Assembly: GCA_030267965.1 (NCBI GenBank)
Contig: BRYA01000065.1
Span: 5,429 to 69,428, forward strand
Source of the DNA: Triparma columacea
Lineage: Eukaryota > Sar > Bolidophyceae > Parmales > Triparmaceae
DNA: 64,000 nt
Reading direction: 5' to 3'
Below the pieces are notes generated by a model. That model ran no database searches, was not told where the DNA came from, and saw nothing but the letters and a program-made list of their open reading frames with translations. This document shows, piece by piece, positions 23,272 through 34,203 of the stretch. A program made the translations under genes and the position numbers. Positions within the stretch are counted from its first letter, which is position 1. Each line of letters starts with the position of its first letter.

Positions 23272-25603
23272 ATGGGCAGCGGCGCATCAACGCAAAGTGC
23301 GCTAGATAAGGCAGAGTGGATATCCAAGATCCCATGCTTTAGGAGCTTGGATGAGGAACACATGATTTCATTGTCAGCGAAGGTTGTCAAATTAGAGTAC
23401 AAAAAGGGAGAGAGCATCATCACCGAGGGGCAAGTTGGATCTCTCTTTGGGATTTTAGTATCGGGATCAGTGCAGAGTAAGTGGGTTGCGGAAGGATCGT
23501 CCAACCCTTGGTTGTTAGCTCACCCCAACACCCACCCGCCCAGTTTCCGCAAGGGGCCCGAATGACCAGGAAGTTATCCTGTGCACTCAGGAGCGTGGTT
23601 TCTATTTCGGCGAGGCGGCCATCATTGGCAACACAACGACGACCGCTACGATCAAGGCAAAGACGGATTGTTCCGTTTACGGCTTGATGTCTGCTGAGCT
23701 TCAGCAGCTCACCAAAGATATGCCTGAGGTCAAGGTGAGGGCGAGCCGGACAAGCGCGCGAAATGTCACTTGTCGTCCAACTCCAACTTAACCCCACCCT
23801 CCCTCCTCCGCCTCCCTTCCACCCCCCCCTTCCGCTCACTTGTCGTCCAACTCCAACTTAACCCCACCCTCCCTCCTCCGCCTCCCTTCCACCCCCCCCT
23901 TCCGCCCACCAGGAATCCCTTCTCAGCACAGTCTCCCACAGATTAAAACAAAACATCCTCGCCATCCCCTTCTTTGCCCAGCTCAAGAACGTCTTAGAAT
24001 CGAAAAAATCTTTCAAGATGCTCGGTGCCTTCGACCTCCTTTCTACGCTATTCGAGCTAGAGTCCTTCAATTCAAAGCAAACCCTCTTCGAGGAGGGAGA
24101 CCTTGGAAAAAAGTTTTACGTAATTTGCGAAGGCTGCATTAGGATCTCTTCGCGCGACTCTGACGGGCACGACTTTATGCTGAGCATGCTCAAGAAGAAC
24201 GACGTATTTGGAGAGATTGCGCTTGTCGAGCACACAAAGAGGACAGCGAGTGCGAGGGCGTTTGAGCCCAGCTTAGTTCTGAGCATCACCAAGGAGAAGT
24301 TCGACAAGCTCTTTGAAGTATTCCCAGCGTTCAGGGACGTAATGCTGCCGCACATTGCCCACAGGACCGCTAACACGCTCAAAAGGGTCAAAGTTTTTGA
24401 GAAGCTGTCGGAGGACAAGATGGAAACTTTAGGTGGAATGATGGAGTTCCAGGACTTTGAGGCTGGGACTATACTTGAAGAAGAAGGCAAGTATAACGCA
24501 GGACTGTACATAATAATATGGGGGACTATAAATGCGATGACCAAGAAAGAAGGCGACGACAAGCTTAAGTTGCTGAGCGTAATGGGAGAGGGGAGTGTCA
24601 TGGGCGAGGTGAGAACGAACGAGGAGCCAGATTTGCCACCCTCTCCTCAACCGAATGCACATTTTTCACGCATTTCCCTAACCCCTTTCGCTCTTCGCAT
24701 TGAACGTCATAGATGGCTCTCCTGACGGGGGCACCGAGGTCTGCGACTCTCATAGCTGTGACGTCCTGTTTGTGCCTCTACCTTTCCGCTGAAAAGTTCC
24801 GGAGGTTTTTGCCCTTTGCGCCGGAACTCATGGACGACCTGATTTTCACAGCCAAGTGCAGGAGGAGGAAGAGCATCGAGATAAATGCCGAGGCCAGCCT
24901 CCAGATTCCCGACATCGACGGTGACATTGATAATAAGTTGTACTTGTACAGCCTATTGAGGAGTAAGGAAGCCGACGAGTTGCAGATGAGCAACGGCAGC
25001 GGGCAGGCTGCGGCGAACGAGGTAAAGAGCCTGAAAGAGATGAATAGGCAGGCGAAGGCGCTTAACGAAACCAAGAGGCAGAGAGTACGCGAACTGAAGG
25101 AACGCGTATCGACAATGCTGAAGCACGTGGTCCCTGAGAATTTTGACATAAAAGACAAATCACCCTTATCACCAATTTCGGAAGCTACAACCCAAAAGTT
25201 TCCCTCTACTAGAATTCTTCAGAGGCGCAACAGCTGGACGAGTAACACCGATATAGAGCAGCATAAGCTGGACCTTGCCAATATTCTCAAGGCCAGTTCG
25301 AAACAGCAGCTGGACACAATGAAACCGCTCATCGAGCATGCAAAAACGGCGGAATGTGCGGGGCGACGAGGGCGTCAGGTCACGGGCACCATCAATATCG
25401 ATATCGAAGTGGAAGAGATAGGAAAGGCGAGCCCAACCGTAGCCCTGGGGAAGCACTTCGAGACGTTCTCAGCTGCCGCTCATCAGCTCGAGGAGGAATT
25501 TAATGGGAACGAAGTGAACGACAGTAGGCCATCGAGCAGAGGTAGCAGTAGGAGCTTCAGAAGCAGTGCCGGGAGCATCCTCAGCTTAATCAATAGCAAG
25601 TAG
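23272..25603 (+). CDS. Protein with three cyclic-nucleotide-binding domains
   Basis: Four exons: 23272-23476, 23544-23734, 23913-24608, 24713-25603; 660 residues, in frame. MGSGAS at the N-terminus suits N-myristoylation. CNB-A (about 15-125) has FGEAAIIGNTTTTATIKA, where the phosphate-binding Arg is replaced by Thr. CNB-B (about 150-280) has FGEIALVEHTKRTASA and CNB-C (about 285-400) has GEMALLTGAPRSATL, both with the Arg. The residue after Arg is Thr or Ser, which in PKG-type sites favours cGMP, whereas PKA has Ala. No kinase domain follows; the last 250 residues hold a coiled coil and Ser/Arg-rich tail. It may be a PKG/PKA regulatory-like protein or a scaffold. The start is 245 bases from the divergent EF-hand gene. 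Confidence 0.88.
23766..23905 (+). repeat. 70-bp direct tandem duplication in intron
   Basis: Bases 23766-23835 are repeated essentially identically at 23836-23905, within intron 23735-23912 of the CNB gene. The unit begins TCACTTGTCGTCC and is pyrimidine-rich. The duplication lengthened the intron from about 108 to 178 bases. Confidence 0.95.
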
Positions 25604-25645
25604 CATAAGTAGATATTTGGATCAATTATTTTGTGTTGCTGCTGC

Positions 25646-28600
25646 TTATTTTAGGAAAACATTCTCACCGCGAAAAGTGTTCACCCCACTGACCACCTCG
25701 TCCTCCGAATCATCATCCTCCTCCTCCTCCTCTGTGGTCTTGGTGCCTGTCGATTTGCCGGAGAAGGAGCTCCTGGCACGGCCGAGGCTCTTACTCGTCG
25801 ACCTACTCATGCCGATGACCTTGCTGCTCAAGTTCGATAGTATTCCTTTCTTGCTCTTTTGATTTTCCAGTGGAGGGGCGTTGGTTTTCTTCCTTCCGCC
25901 AACATTGACCTGAAATTTTGCTGCTCTTGGGACACCAAGAGGATGCATCGCTTCAGATACAAGCGCCGGCGCGACCACAACTGTGAAGTCACTCCCTCCA
26001 TTGGAGACGGCAAGTCTCCACTTTTCAGCTTCCGTGACTTCCTCGTCCTCGTAGAACTTCACGTTGACTTCTTTGAGCACATTAGATCTAGAGAAGCCCC
26101 CCCCATACGTTTGGAAGGTAAAGGAGTCCGAACAAGTTATAGGGAAGTCCTCCTTCAATGTCTCCCTGACCACTTTTGCCATGATCATGATCATCTCCGT
26201 CTTGTGTTCGCAAGTCATGAGGAGGACTTTGCCATTGCGCAGAAGCGCCTCACCACGTTGTGGAGAAGCAAAGCTGCTTCCTTTTGCCTCCGGTAAACGC
26301 GGGATAGATGAATCCTTCTCTGCGCCGCCTCGAGCATGACGGCGGCTTTTCTTTGCCTCTTGAACCTTACGGTGGCGTGAATCATTCTATAAACTGACTG
26401 GAGTTTCAGCGCACTGCTCTTTGTGGCCTTAAAGGACTTCCTTGCGGCACGCATGCGTTCCGCATTCTGGAGCATGATGAGCACCTCCCGAGTCTCGTCA
26501 TACTTCTTCTTTCCTTGCTTGGCTCGAATATTGGCCCCGATGGTCGCTTGCGCCTTCTTGGCTTTCATGAGCTTCTTCTGTGCGTATTGAGAGCGGAGCT
26601 TAGACTGAAGCTTGATGGAGGCCTTGGTCTGTTTGAATCCCTCAGAGGCTTGGTGGCCTCGGACGACGGCTGCAATCTTCTGAGCAGACAAACGCTTCTT
26701 CTGGTACAGCGTGCTCTGCTGGTGGCACCTCACCAGGGCTTGTGTGCGAATGGCAGTCGCCTTCTGCTTCTGGAACTTGACCTTGGCCTGGATCATGCGA
26801 ATAACGAGCTGCATCTTCACGGTGGACTTCTTGACAACCTTGAAGTTGGCAACCTCCTTCTTGGTACGAAGGCGCGCCTGAATCTTGACCGCCATGACCT
26901 TGAAAACATTCTGAACGAGGGAAAGTAGCTTCTCCTGGATTCCGTTCCTCATGAAAATCTTCGTCTTGCCGTGGGCGAATTCGTTAGGATCGAGGCACTT
27001 TTCGCAGATGAAGGTAGCAGCGGCCTCATTATCAGCTGGTGTGGCCTTGCGGAACGCGGGGAAGTCGTCCTTAAAGCAGAGGATTTCAAAGCGTTTGTGG
27101 AACTCCTTGAAGGAGAGCCTGATGGGGAAGCCCTCTCGGCGGATTCTGCGGCGTGGGGGAGTGAGGGAGGCGGGGGATTAGTACTTTAGAATTATTGTAC
27201 ACTATTACCCATTTATGTTCCTTCTCACCTAACCACCTCGAGGACACCGGAGTAGCGGAGCTGTTCGAGCACCAGCTCGTCGTTTGCGGTCGTGGCAGAC
27301 TTGGAAGAGTTGGGCTTGATGCACTTGATGTAGTGGGGCTCCGTGGACGTAAGGGTTGCGACAAGTTTGGAAAGCTGGGAGCGGAAGACTGAAGTCACCG
27401 TGTTTGACGCGGCGAGCTTGGTCTTGGAGTTGGCACCATCCTCTTCTTCCTCCTCATCATCATGGTCAGTGAAGTCATTGACAGAGACGAGATAGCCAGA
27501 CTTGCCTTCTCGCTTGAAGTCGGTGCTAGTGTTGGCGAGGAAGTCGTTGGTGCTGTTGTTGATGAGGATCTTGAGGTCGTCGTGAAGAGAGTCGTTGTTC
27601 TTCTCGATGAGAGCATCGCCAGAATACTGAACGTCCCCGGCGAAGTGCTTGATGACGAAAGCGTCGTTGCCGAAGCGAGCCTTCTGGTAGTTTGGGTGCT
27701 TGCCGTCGTGGGGCTTGTCAAAGGAGGAAATCAGCTGAGATGTGTTGGGCTTGCGGGAGAGGAGGGACTGCTCCTCGAGAAGGGGGATGATGCCGGCGGG
27801 CTTCTTCTCCAGCAGATCAATTACGGCCTGGTTGTCGCGGAAAGTTATGACATCGACGGGGATGCCCTCCTTGGCGTACAGTTCCTTCTCCAGCACGAAT
27901 ATCTGCTGGTTGAACTGCTGCTGGAGCTTTTCGTTGGCAAAGTTGATGCACAGCTGAGAGAGGGAGTTATACTTCATGATTTCAAATCCGAAAATGTCAA
28001 GGATGCCGACGAAAGCCTTGGAGGTGAAAGAGGAGGAGTGGGCGTTCGATGCATTCGATACATTGATTTTTTCAATCAGCCAGGCAAAGAGATTGCCGTA
28101 GATGTGCTTGATGAGGGCGTTGACACCCTGTTTTGACTGGCTCTCATCGAGGTTCATGCTCATGATTGAGCCGCGACCAGAGCGCACGTTGCGGACTGTC
28201 ACGGCATCAGTGAGGGCCATGGTACCAACCCCGAGGAAACTCGAGAGCTTGTCGATGGGAATGGAGTTGGAAGCTAGGGTGGTGCGGCCACCATCCTCGT
28301 CACCCTTGAACGTCAAGTTGCCCAGGTGTAGGAGGGAGGCAAGGAGAGCATAAAGGTCAGAGGTCTCCTGCGAAAAAGAAGCAAAGCGGTGACCGAAGGG
28401 TTGCGTTAATGGTTATCTTGTCGATATGCAGCCTTTACGCCTTACTATAATTTATTATGCCCTTTTTCTCACCTGCTCAGCGAAACCAATAGTCGAAAGC
28501 GAGGCAGCTAGCAATTCGAATTCAGACCTATCATCTATGCCATCGACAGCGAGAGTCTCACCGCACGAGAGCATGGAGAAGTCGGCCGGGTCACTTAAGT

Positions 28601-29870
28601 GCAGAGACTCCTTGGTGGCGTCGTCGAGGCCTGCAAGGAGCTGGTAGAAAACGTGGTAGTTTCGCTCTCCCTTGTCGGCCTGCAGGAGGCGGGTCTTCTC
28701 GAGGAGGAAGTGTTCCGTGTAGGCTCCGCGTAGGGTGTAGCTCTCATCGTAGCGGAGCTTGATGTACTTCCCGAAGCGGGAGGAATTATCATTGCGGAGG
28801 GTCTTGGCGTTTCCGAAGGCTGCGACGAGCGTGGAAGGGAGTGTGCAAAGAAAAAGAAGGTCAGAATTGTCGCACTGGGGGAGTCGGGATATTGCTTTGA
28901 CTTTTGTTTCGCCCCTCCTCACCTTCGAGGATGACGTTGGACTGCATGAGAGAGGCTTGAATTTGATCAACATCGTCCTCAGAAGCATTCTCAGCATTTT
29001 TCAGGCGAGACGCAGAGATAAGGTACTTCATGACCTGCTTGGCAGCCTCGGTCTGGGGCCGACAAGCACAGCGAGGATGAGGAAGAGGGAGGAGGAGGTC
29101 AGTGAGCAAGTGGTTTTCTTCTTTACATGGAGAGGTGTGTGTTAACGGGACGTCTTACCTTGCCGGCGCCGGACTCCGCAGATATAATAACGGACTGATT
29201 CTCCTTCGAGTCGCGGGTAGACACCCCATTCATCATGACACTGTAGGCGTTGTTGGCAATGTTGTAAACGTGGGGGGACAGAGTGACGGGCTTTTCGAGG
29301 GTAGAATTGTCGTAGACCTCCTTGATCTTCTCATCAGTGTACATGCCTTCAATCTTGCGGTAAGGGTTCACAGAAATAAGGACATCTGAGCAGTTAGTGT
29401 AGATGTTGTGCTCGGAGAAACGGCGAAGGAGCAAGTAAAGGAGCGGGGCTTCGTGGAGATTGTTGATCAGGGAGGCATCCTCGAAGTCTTTCATGTGCGA
29501 AGGATCGAAGGGATGCGACTTCTCAGGTGGTGGAGGGGGAGTGTCTGGGTCAAGATCCTCAAGGCTCCAGGTCTTATTGTCCTTGGTGAGCCAAACATTC
29601 TTGGTGACCTGGGAGGAAAGAGAGGGGGGGTTAGGGGAGCAGAACTAAGGGCTTAAGATGGTTGGAGATGGAAATTGGGGGAGCGAAGGGTCCGTGGGGC
29701 TCGAGGAGACAATGCTCCAACCTACTCACTTCCTGCTGCGGAATATCACTCTCCTTCCTAGCCTCTTCAGCAGCAGCCGCCTCGGCAATAACCCTATCAA
29801 GCACTGAAAGATAGCTATTAATGGGCTGAGAGACGCGGCGGTTCACAGTCTTTCTCTTGATGGCAACCAT
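25646..29870 (-). CDS. Unconventional myosin heavy chain with IQ repeats and TH1-like tail; internal frameshift
   Basis: Exons on the minus strand: 29870-29730, 29608-29159, 29052-28923, 28819-28473, 28367-27229, 27145-25646; about 1235 residues. Motor: P-loop SAESGAGK/TEAAK split by an intron (first Gly of GESGAGKT is Ala), switch I NDNSSRFGKY, switch II ILDIFGFE, relay region and converter up to AHGKTKIF. An Asp/Glu-rich insertion lies in the actin-binding loop. The neck (about 26940-26225) has roughly ten Lys/Arg-rich IQ-like units. The tail has HKTEMIMIMAKVV and CSDSFTFQTYGGG, typical of the second half of a TH1 lipid-binding domain; the first half is not evident. Neck and tail are in different frames with no intron between them: a one-base deficit in the T3 run at 26227-26229 (A3 on the coding strand) explains it. 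The motor should be active unless the P-loop change matters. Confidence 0.9.
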
Positions 29871-30130
29871 GCTTGTTCAGGCCGTCAGTTATCGAGGTGT
29901 TTGGAAGAAAAGATGATAGTGTGGGTGGGGGATTGGGTGAGGAGGGAAAGGCAGGACGAAGTTATGATGTATAGGAGAGCAGGGGAGGCAGTTAATTTGA
30001 GATGGGCGTGTTTTTCTATTTTTTGAGTTACTTGGGTTGTTTTAATGGGATGGGGGAGTTCTCGGATCTCTTTCTCCCTCAAAATTGGAATCCTTGGGAT
30101 TTGGCCGCACCATGAACACAATCTCGCGCA
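29871..30130. other. Short intergenic region upstream of myosin
   Basis: About 260 bases, G-rich on the plus strand. It must contain the myosin promoter. It is too short to encode the missing N-terminal half of the RlmN-like gene to the right, and I found no Cys-x3-Cys-x2-Cys codon pattern in it on the plus strand. Confidence 0.5.
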
Positions 30131-30131
30131 C

Positions 30132-31025
30132 ATTTTCGGAGTTGGGAATATCGTTTTTATGGGCATGGGGGAACCACTTAGGTGAGTGATTGGAATGTTG
30201 GGGTGGGGACGACTTTTCGGGGGTTACATAAACACGATACACAAACCTTCCTTACACACACTACCTCCTCCTCCCCCTCTCCCTAGTAACTTCAAGAACG
30301 TGATGTCAGCAGTCTCCATCCTAAACAAAGATTTCGGTATAGGATCCCGTCGTATAACGATTTCAACCGTGGGTATAACCGACAAGATCCGTCGTCTCGC
30401 CGACACCAACTCCCAAGTAGGTCTCGCAGTATCCCTCCATTCCTCATCCGACGATAAACGCACCCCCCTTATGCCTGTAAACGGTCGTTACGGTGGTGTA
30501 TCAGGTTTACTATCCGCCGTAAAATACTACCAGGACAAAACTAACAGAAGAGTCACGTTCGAATGGGCGGCTATAGCAGGTGAGAACGACTCCGCAAACA
30601 CCGCTCAGGAGTTAGGAAGAACCCTTCGTGATAACGGTGTCAGGGCCAAACTATGTCACGTAAACGTTATGCCGTTAAACCCAACACGTGGGTACGGTGG
30701 TAAGAAAGCGGGGGTTGGGAGGGTGGATGAGTTTTGTAATGTGCTAAGGGAGGAGTTTGGGATTGAGGCGACGAGAAGGACTAGGAGGGGGATTGATATT
30801 GAAGCGGGGTGTGGACAACTTAGTGACGTTATTAAGGAAAGGGGGGGGGGAGAGGAAGGGGGGGGGGAAGAGGAATGGGAAGGAGAAGGGGGGAGGGATG
30901 TCGACTTTGATTTCATGGAGGGGGAGGAAGAGGAGGAGATTACGGATGAGGTTACGGATGAGGGTAGGGATGAGGGTACGGATGAGGGTACGGATGAGGG
31001 TACGGATGATCTGGTTGGGGGGTGA
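30132..31025 (+). pseudogene. RlmN-type radical-SAM rRNA/tRNA methyltransferase, C-terminal half only
   Basis: Two exon pieces: one ending at 30181 that reads NIVFMGMGEPL, and 30287-31025 beginning SNFKNVMSAVSILN. They join in frame across a GTGAGT...CCCTAG intron. The second exon contains GSRRITISTVGI, GLAVSLHSS, KRTPLMPVN, FEWAAIAGEND and DIEAGCGQL, the last holding the methyl-accepting cysteine of RlmN. RlmN methylates C2 of adenine in 23S rRNA and some tRNAs; in eukaryotic algae it would serve an organelle. The [4Fe-4S] Cys motif and N-terminal domain, normally just upstream, are absent, and only about 260 bases separate this from the myosin start. The C-terminus ends in a Glu/Gly/Asp-rich repeat. 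It is either a truncated pseudogene or a misassembled gene; the retained half is highly conserved. Confidence 0.65.
30950..31012 (+). repeat. 12-bp tandem repeat, acidic coding
   Basis: About five copies of GAGGGTACGGAT (variants GAGGTTACGGAT and GAGGGTAGGGAT) encode the (D/E)-(V/G/R)-T/D-D acidic tail of the RlmN-like open frame. Confidence 0.8.
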
Positions 31026-31440
31026 AAGTTTAAGTTGGTCGTTTGATGATGATATCGTCGACTTGGATTCAAGTGACGTTGAAGATGAGGGGGACTTGTT
31101 GAAGGTGGTAGGGGGGAGGGGGAGGTTAAGAGAATCGTGGACGTTATTGGGGGGGGGGGGAATACTAAACCCGAGGTGGGGGAGGAGAAGGAGATTAAGG
31201 AGAGGGAAGAGGTTCGAGGAAGAATGAGTTCGGGGGGGGGGGAGGTTAGAAGTCCCGTTGAGATCTTGCACTCTCGCGAACGCGCGCTACATGCAATCGC
31301 TAGGACCCAACGCGGAATTGGAGGAAAGGGTGGTGCCTGTTCGGATGGAGAGTGAAAGGAGGTTGAACGCGTTTCTCAAGGCCGACAGTAAGGAGAAATT
31401 TGAGGCTTTGAGGAGGGGGGAGGAAGGACAGGTTTAAGGG
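31026..31440 (+). other. Coding-like sequence broken across three frames
   Basis: After the stop of the RlmN-like frame, protein-like stretches continue in different plus frames: an acidic segment (DDDIVDLDSSDVEDEGD) near 31050-31100, VRSPVEILHSRERA near 31245-31285, and RYMQSLGPNAELEERVVPV to a TAA near 31437. G8-G10 homopolymers separate them. Either this is a decayed gene or homopolymer length errors break one real gene. No family was recognised. Confidence 0.35.
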
Positions 31441-31527
31441 GCAAGGAGCTGGTCGACAAGGCTGAGAAGTTGTAAAGAAGGGGCAAAAACCGATGATTGT
31501 TTTTTTGTTTGTTGCTCTTACTTATTT

Positions 31528-32985
31528 TTAAGCCATCCCCTCACCGTCCCCCCCTCCACCCGCTATGTAGTGGAGAATTTTGGTGCAGACCAGCCACGGA
31601 GCCTGTAAGCCGCTGAAGGCGTTCTCAATAATCCCGCCGCGGTGGATGTCACTCATTTTCCAAACGCCATCCTTGATCTCCTTGCGCAGCAAGGCCATGC
31701 GCCTCTCGATGCGCTCCTCCGCATTTTTCGCGTCGTGGAGGGCCGGGTGATCTTTGAGCAGCCGCAGCTTGAGGGGCTCCATGTTGTGCTCCTCACGGTA
31801 GAAGTTGTCGAGGCGTAAGAGGGCGATGGCGTTGATAGCGCATCCAATCTCAGCGCGAGCGTTCTCTTTGGGACGGTGGTTGACCGCATGGCGGATGAGC
31901 CCGTTGCCCTCGCGGTTGCACACGAACGCATTGAAGAAGTCCTTCAAGAGCAGCTTCTCGGACCAGCGGTCGTTGTTTTGGAAGAAGTACCGATGATCGG
32001 TTGAAAAGAAGATGGGGAATTTCTCGTTCTCCACATACATGGCAAACACGAATTGATTACTTGTGAGGTCGATTCCTTGTAAGTTGTGCACCACAATGCC
32101 TTTGGCGGAAGGGCCAATAAAGTTGTTGAACAGGTCTGCGGATGAGTTTGCAAATACGTGGGTGAGGATTGAAGAGCCGCCCTGCAGAAGAAGAAGGAGC
32201 GCTTCGTTAGGCAGGTTCCCGATGTTGTCGTCCTTTAGGGAATCATTGAGTTGGTCTCTCAGGGTCTGATTGCTGGTATTTGAACCTATAATCTGTCTGG
32301 TGTAGCCGGGGGCTGCGTTTGGCATGTTGGTGATTAGGCCCTTGTCGAATAAGTTCTCGATGCAGTTGAGGAGGAGGAACGTGGGGTTTAACCCCAACTT
32401 TACGTTGGTATTGAAGCTCACTTTCCAGAAACTCTTCTCCTCGTCCTCGTGGTAGCCCTGGATTTTTTTCCTGAAAGCAGGGAGCTTAGCGAGCTCTGAG
32501 AAGCGCATGCACTTCTCGGTTCGAAAGGTGACTTCCTCGATGTTTGAGAGGATGGCCGTGACAGCAGGGATTATAGTGACCGAGGCGCCAAGCTGCAGTA
32601 CTATTTCAAAGTGATCCTCGCAGAAGCGGCCAACTGAATCGGGCTGAAGTGCCCACAAGAATTGCGCGTAACAAAAGCACAAATGCCACTTCTCGGTCAT
32701 GAAGGGGTTGAGCTCGCCTAGCTCGAGCGAGTTGTGCTGTGGAACCTGCAGAATTTTTGTCAAGTTCTCGTAGGAAGGGGGGAAGCGGGCGTCATCGGCT
32801 ACCTGACGTACAACCTCGTCGGCAATCTCCTTCATCCTCTTGAGGATGGCCTCGACCAGGTTGGGTTTGGCGTTCTTACTGTGATAGCTGGAAATTTGAG
32901 GGACTTTGAGCTTTTTTGCCAACAGCAGCAGTGGGCCATATTTGGTTGGTTTGTTAGGTGAATCAAACCAGTGACACATACCCAT
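31528..32985 (-). CDS. Hypothetical protein, intronless
   Basis: A single open frame of about 485 codons from the first ATG (32985, MGMCHWFDSP). An in-frame GTG at 33012 gives the longest frame but is not a normal start. No transmembrane helix, signal peptide or known catalytic motif was recognised. The sequence is balanced in composition with helical stretches, several Cys (CFCYAQF) and a conserved-looking block KGIVVHNLQGIDLTSNQF around residue 310. The end is Gly-rich. The long undisturbed frame and amino-acid use argue for a real gene, but I cannot assign a function. Confidence 0.75.
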   Translation of the reverse strand: MGMCHWFDSPNKPTKYGPLLLLAKKLKVPQISSYHSKNAKPNLVEAILKRMKEIADEVVRQVADDARFPPSYENLTKILQVPQHNSLELGELNPFMTEKWHLCFCYAQFLWALQPDSVGRFCEDHFEIVLQLGASVTIIPAVTAILSNIEEVTFRTEKCMRFSELAKLPAFRKKIQGYHEDEEKSFWKVSFNTNVKLGLNPTFLLLNCIENLFDKGLITNMPNAAPGYTRQIIGSNTSNQTLRDQLNDSLKDDNIGNLPNEALLLLLQGGSSILTHVFANSSADLFNNFIGPSAKGIVVHNLQGIDLTSNQFVFAMYVENEKFPIFFSTDHRYFFQNNDRWSEKLLLKDFFNAFVCNREGNGLIRHAVNHRPKENARAEIGCAINAIALLRLDNFYREEHNMEPLKLRLLKDHPALHDAKNAEERIERRMALLRKEIKDGVWKMSDIHRGGIIENAFSGLQAPWLVCTKILHYIAGGGGDGEGMA

Positions 32986-33012
32986 TAGTTCAATACGGCA
33001 CGAAGCGGTCAC

Positions 33013-33519
33013 TTCGCTCTCTTTCGCAGATGCGGGGTTAGTGTTAGTTAGCTCTTTTGTACCAGACCGGGTTTGGCATTTCCCTCCCCCCCCACTCTTC
33101 GTCGGTCGGTCTTCCTTTCCGTTTCCCTTTCGTTTCCCTATTCGTACGATAAGATGGAAGATGAGAGTAAGAAATTAGGTGGAAAGGCACAAAATTCGAG
33201 ATAAGATGAAGTCCCGTCCCGTGCTGATACATTTTTTCCCCCCTGAGATCATCAAAGAAGAAATGAATGGTATTGTTTGCGTATATGATAATAGAAAGAT
33301 ATCTAAGAAACAATCTGAACGACGTACCTGGCATTATGAACAGGTTTTTGTCAAAATTGACCGAACCCCAAAAATGACTGAGGTTTGGGTGGTTCTACTT
33401 CAATTCGTGAAGCCTAATTTGTTTGATTTTGACCCACATATTTAATTTACATTCGCGAATATTACATATGAGCTTAAGTTGTATACTTTCTCGCAAGGTT
33501 TGTCTATAATACCTCTCTC
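33013..33519. other. Intergenic region, no gene seen
   Basis: AT-richer than its surroundings, with a C7-8 run near 33090. An 88-codon plus-strand open frame (33179-33445) has no recognisable motif and is not called. It probably holds the promoter of the 31528-32985 gene. Confidence 0.4.
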
Positions 33520-34041
33520 TCATCTCCTCTTGTGCTCAAGTGTTGATGTTGTGAGTAAAACGTTGATGAATTCCTGATGCCAATTTACCGACCCCTTCAC
33601 AACCTCCTCCTTCATGACCTTCTCAACGACCTCCTTCACGCTCCCCACGACAACAACACCCCTCACGAAGCCCCCAACGACACCCCCCACATCCCCCCCC
33701 ATGTAGATAGAAGGAATCTCATTATAATCCACACCTTTAACGAAACGTTGGCCACAAACACCGTATATCAAACCTTGAAACGCGTCTACTTCTGAGGGGA
33801 AACCTACATCCCTCTCGCCTTTCCGACAGGCATCACCAAAAACCCACTGAAACAACGTGAAAGGACGACCCAGCCTCTTAACCTTCTCAGCCTCCTCCCC
33901 CAAAACGCCCTTGGACTTCCCTTCGACGCTCTCGAAATTTTCACGAACAAAGGTGACGTAAGCCTCGTCGTCCTCCCCCTCGGTTGCGTCGCACGCGACG
34001 GAGAGAATCAGATGGCGGAACGTACTGTAAATCACGGACAT
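33520..34041 (-). CDS. Small hypothetical protein
   Basis: About 173 residues if started at the ATG at 34041 (MSVIYSTFRHLIL). The open frame extends upstream to 34203 through low-complexity Gly-rich codons with a less convincing start. The sequence includes LFQWVFGDACRKGE and a Val/Gly-rich hydrophobic segment (GGVVGGFVRGVVVVG) that could be a membrane helix or beta structure. No domain was recognised and no intron is needed. It is tail-to-head with the gene on its left on the same strand. Confidence 0.5.
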   Translation of the reverse strand: MSVIYSTFRHLILSVACDATEGEDDEAYVTFVRENFESVEGKSKGVLGEEAEKVKRLGRPFTLFQWVFGDACRKGERDVGFPSEVDAFQGLIYGVCGQRFVKGVDYNEIPSIYMGGDVGGVVGGFVRGVVVVGSVKEVVEKVMKEEVVKGSVNWHQEFINVLLTTSTLEHKRR

Positions 34042-34203
34042 GTTGTTCGACAAATTGCGGGTTTTGCTTTTGACGTCAAACACTTTTGAAACTTTTTTTT
34101 TTGAAGTCCCTCGCATCCCCCCGCCCCAACCAAACACACTGCGCACACCACAATGCTTCAACACCTCCCCTCCACCCCCACACACAACTTTCCCACCCGT
34201 CAC

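Noticed and set aside
27462..28136. 224-codon plus-strand frame opposite the myosin motor
   Set aside because: Antisense to a clearly conserved motor exon; Val/Glu/Asp-rich shadow.
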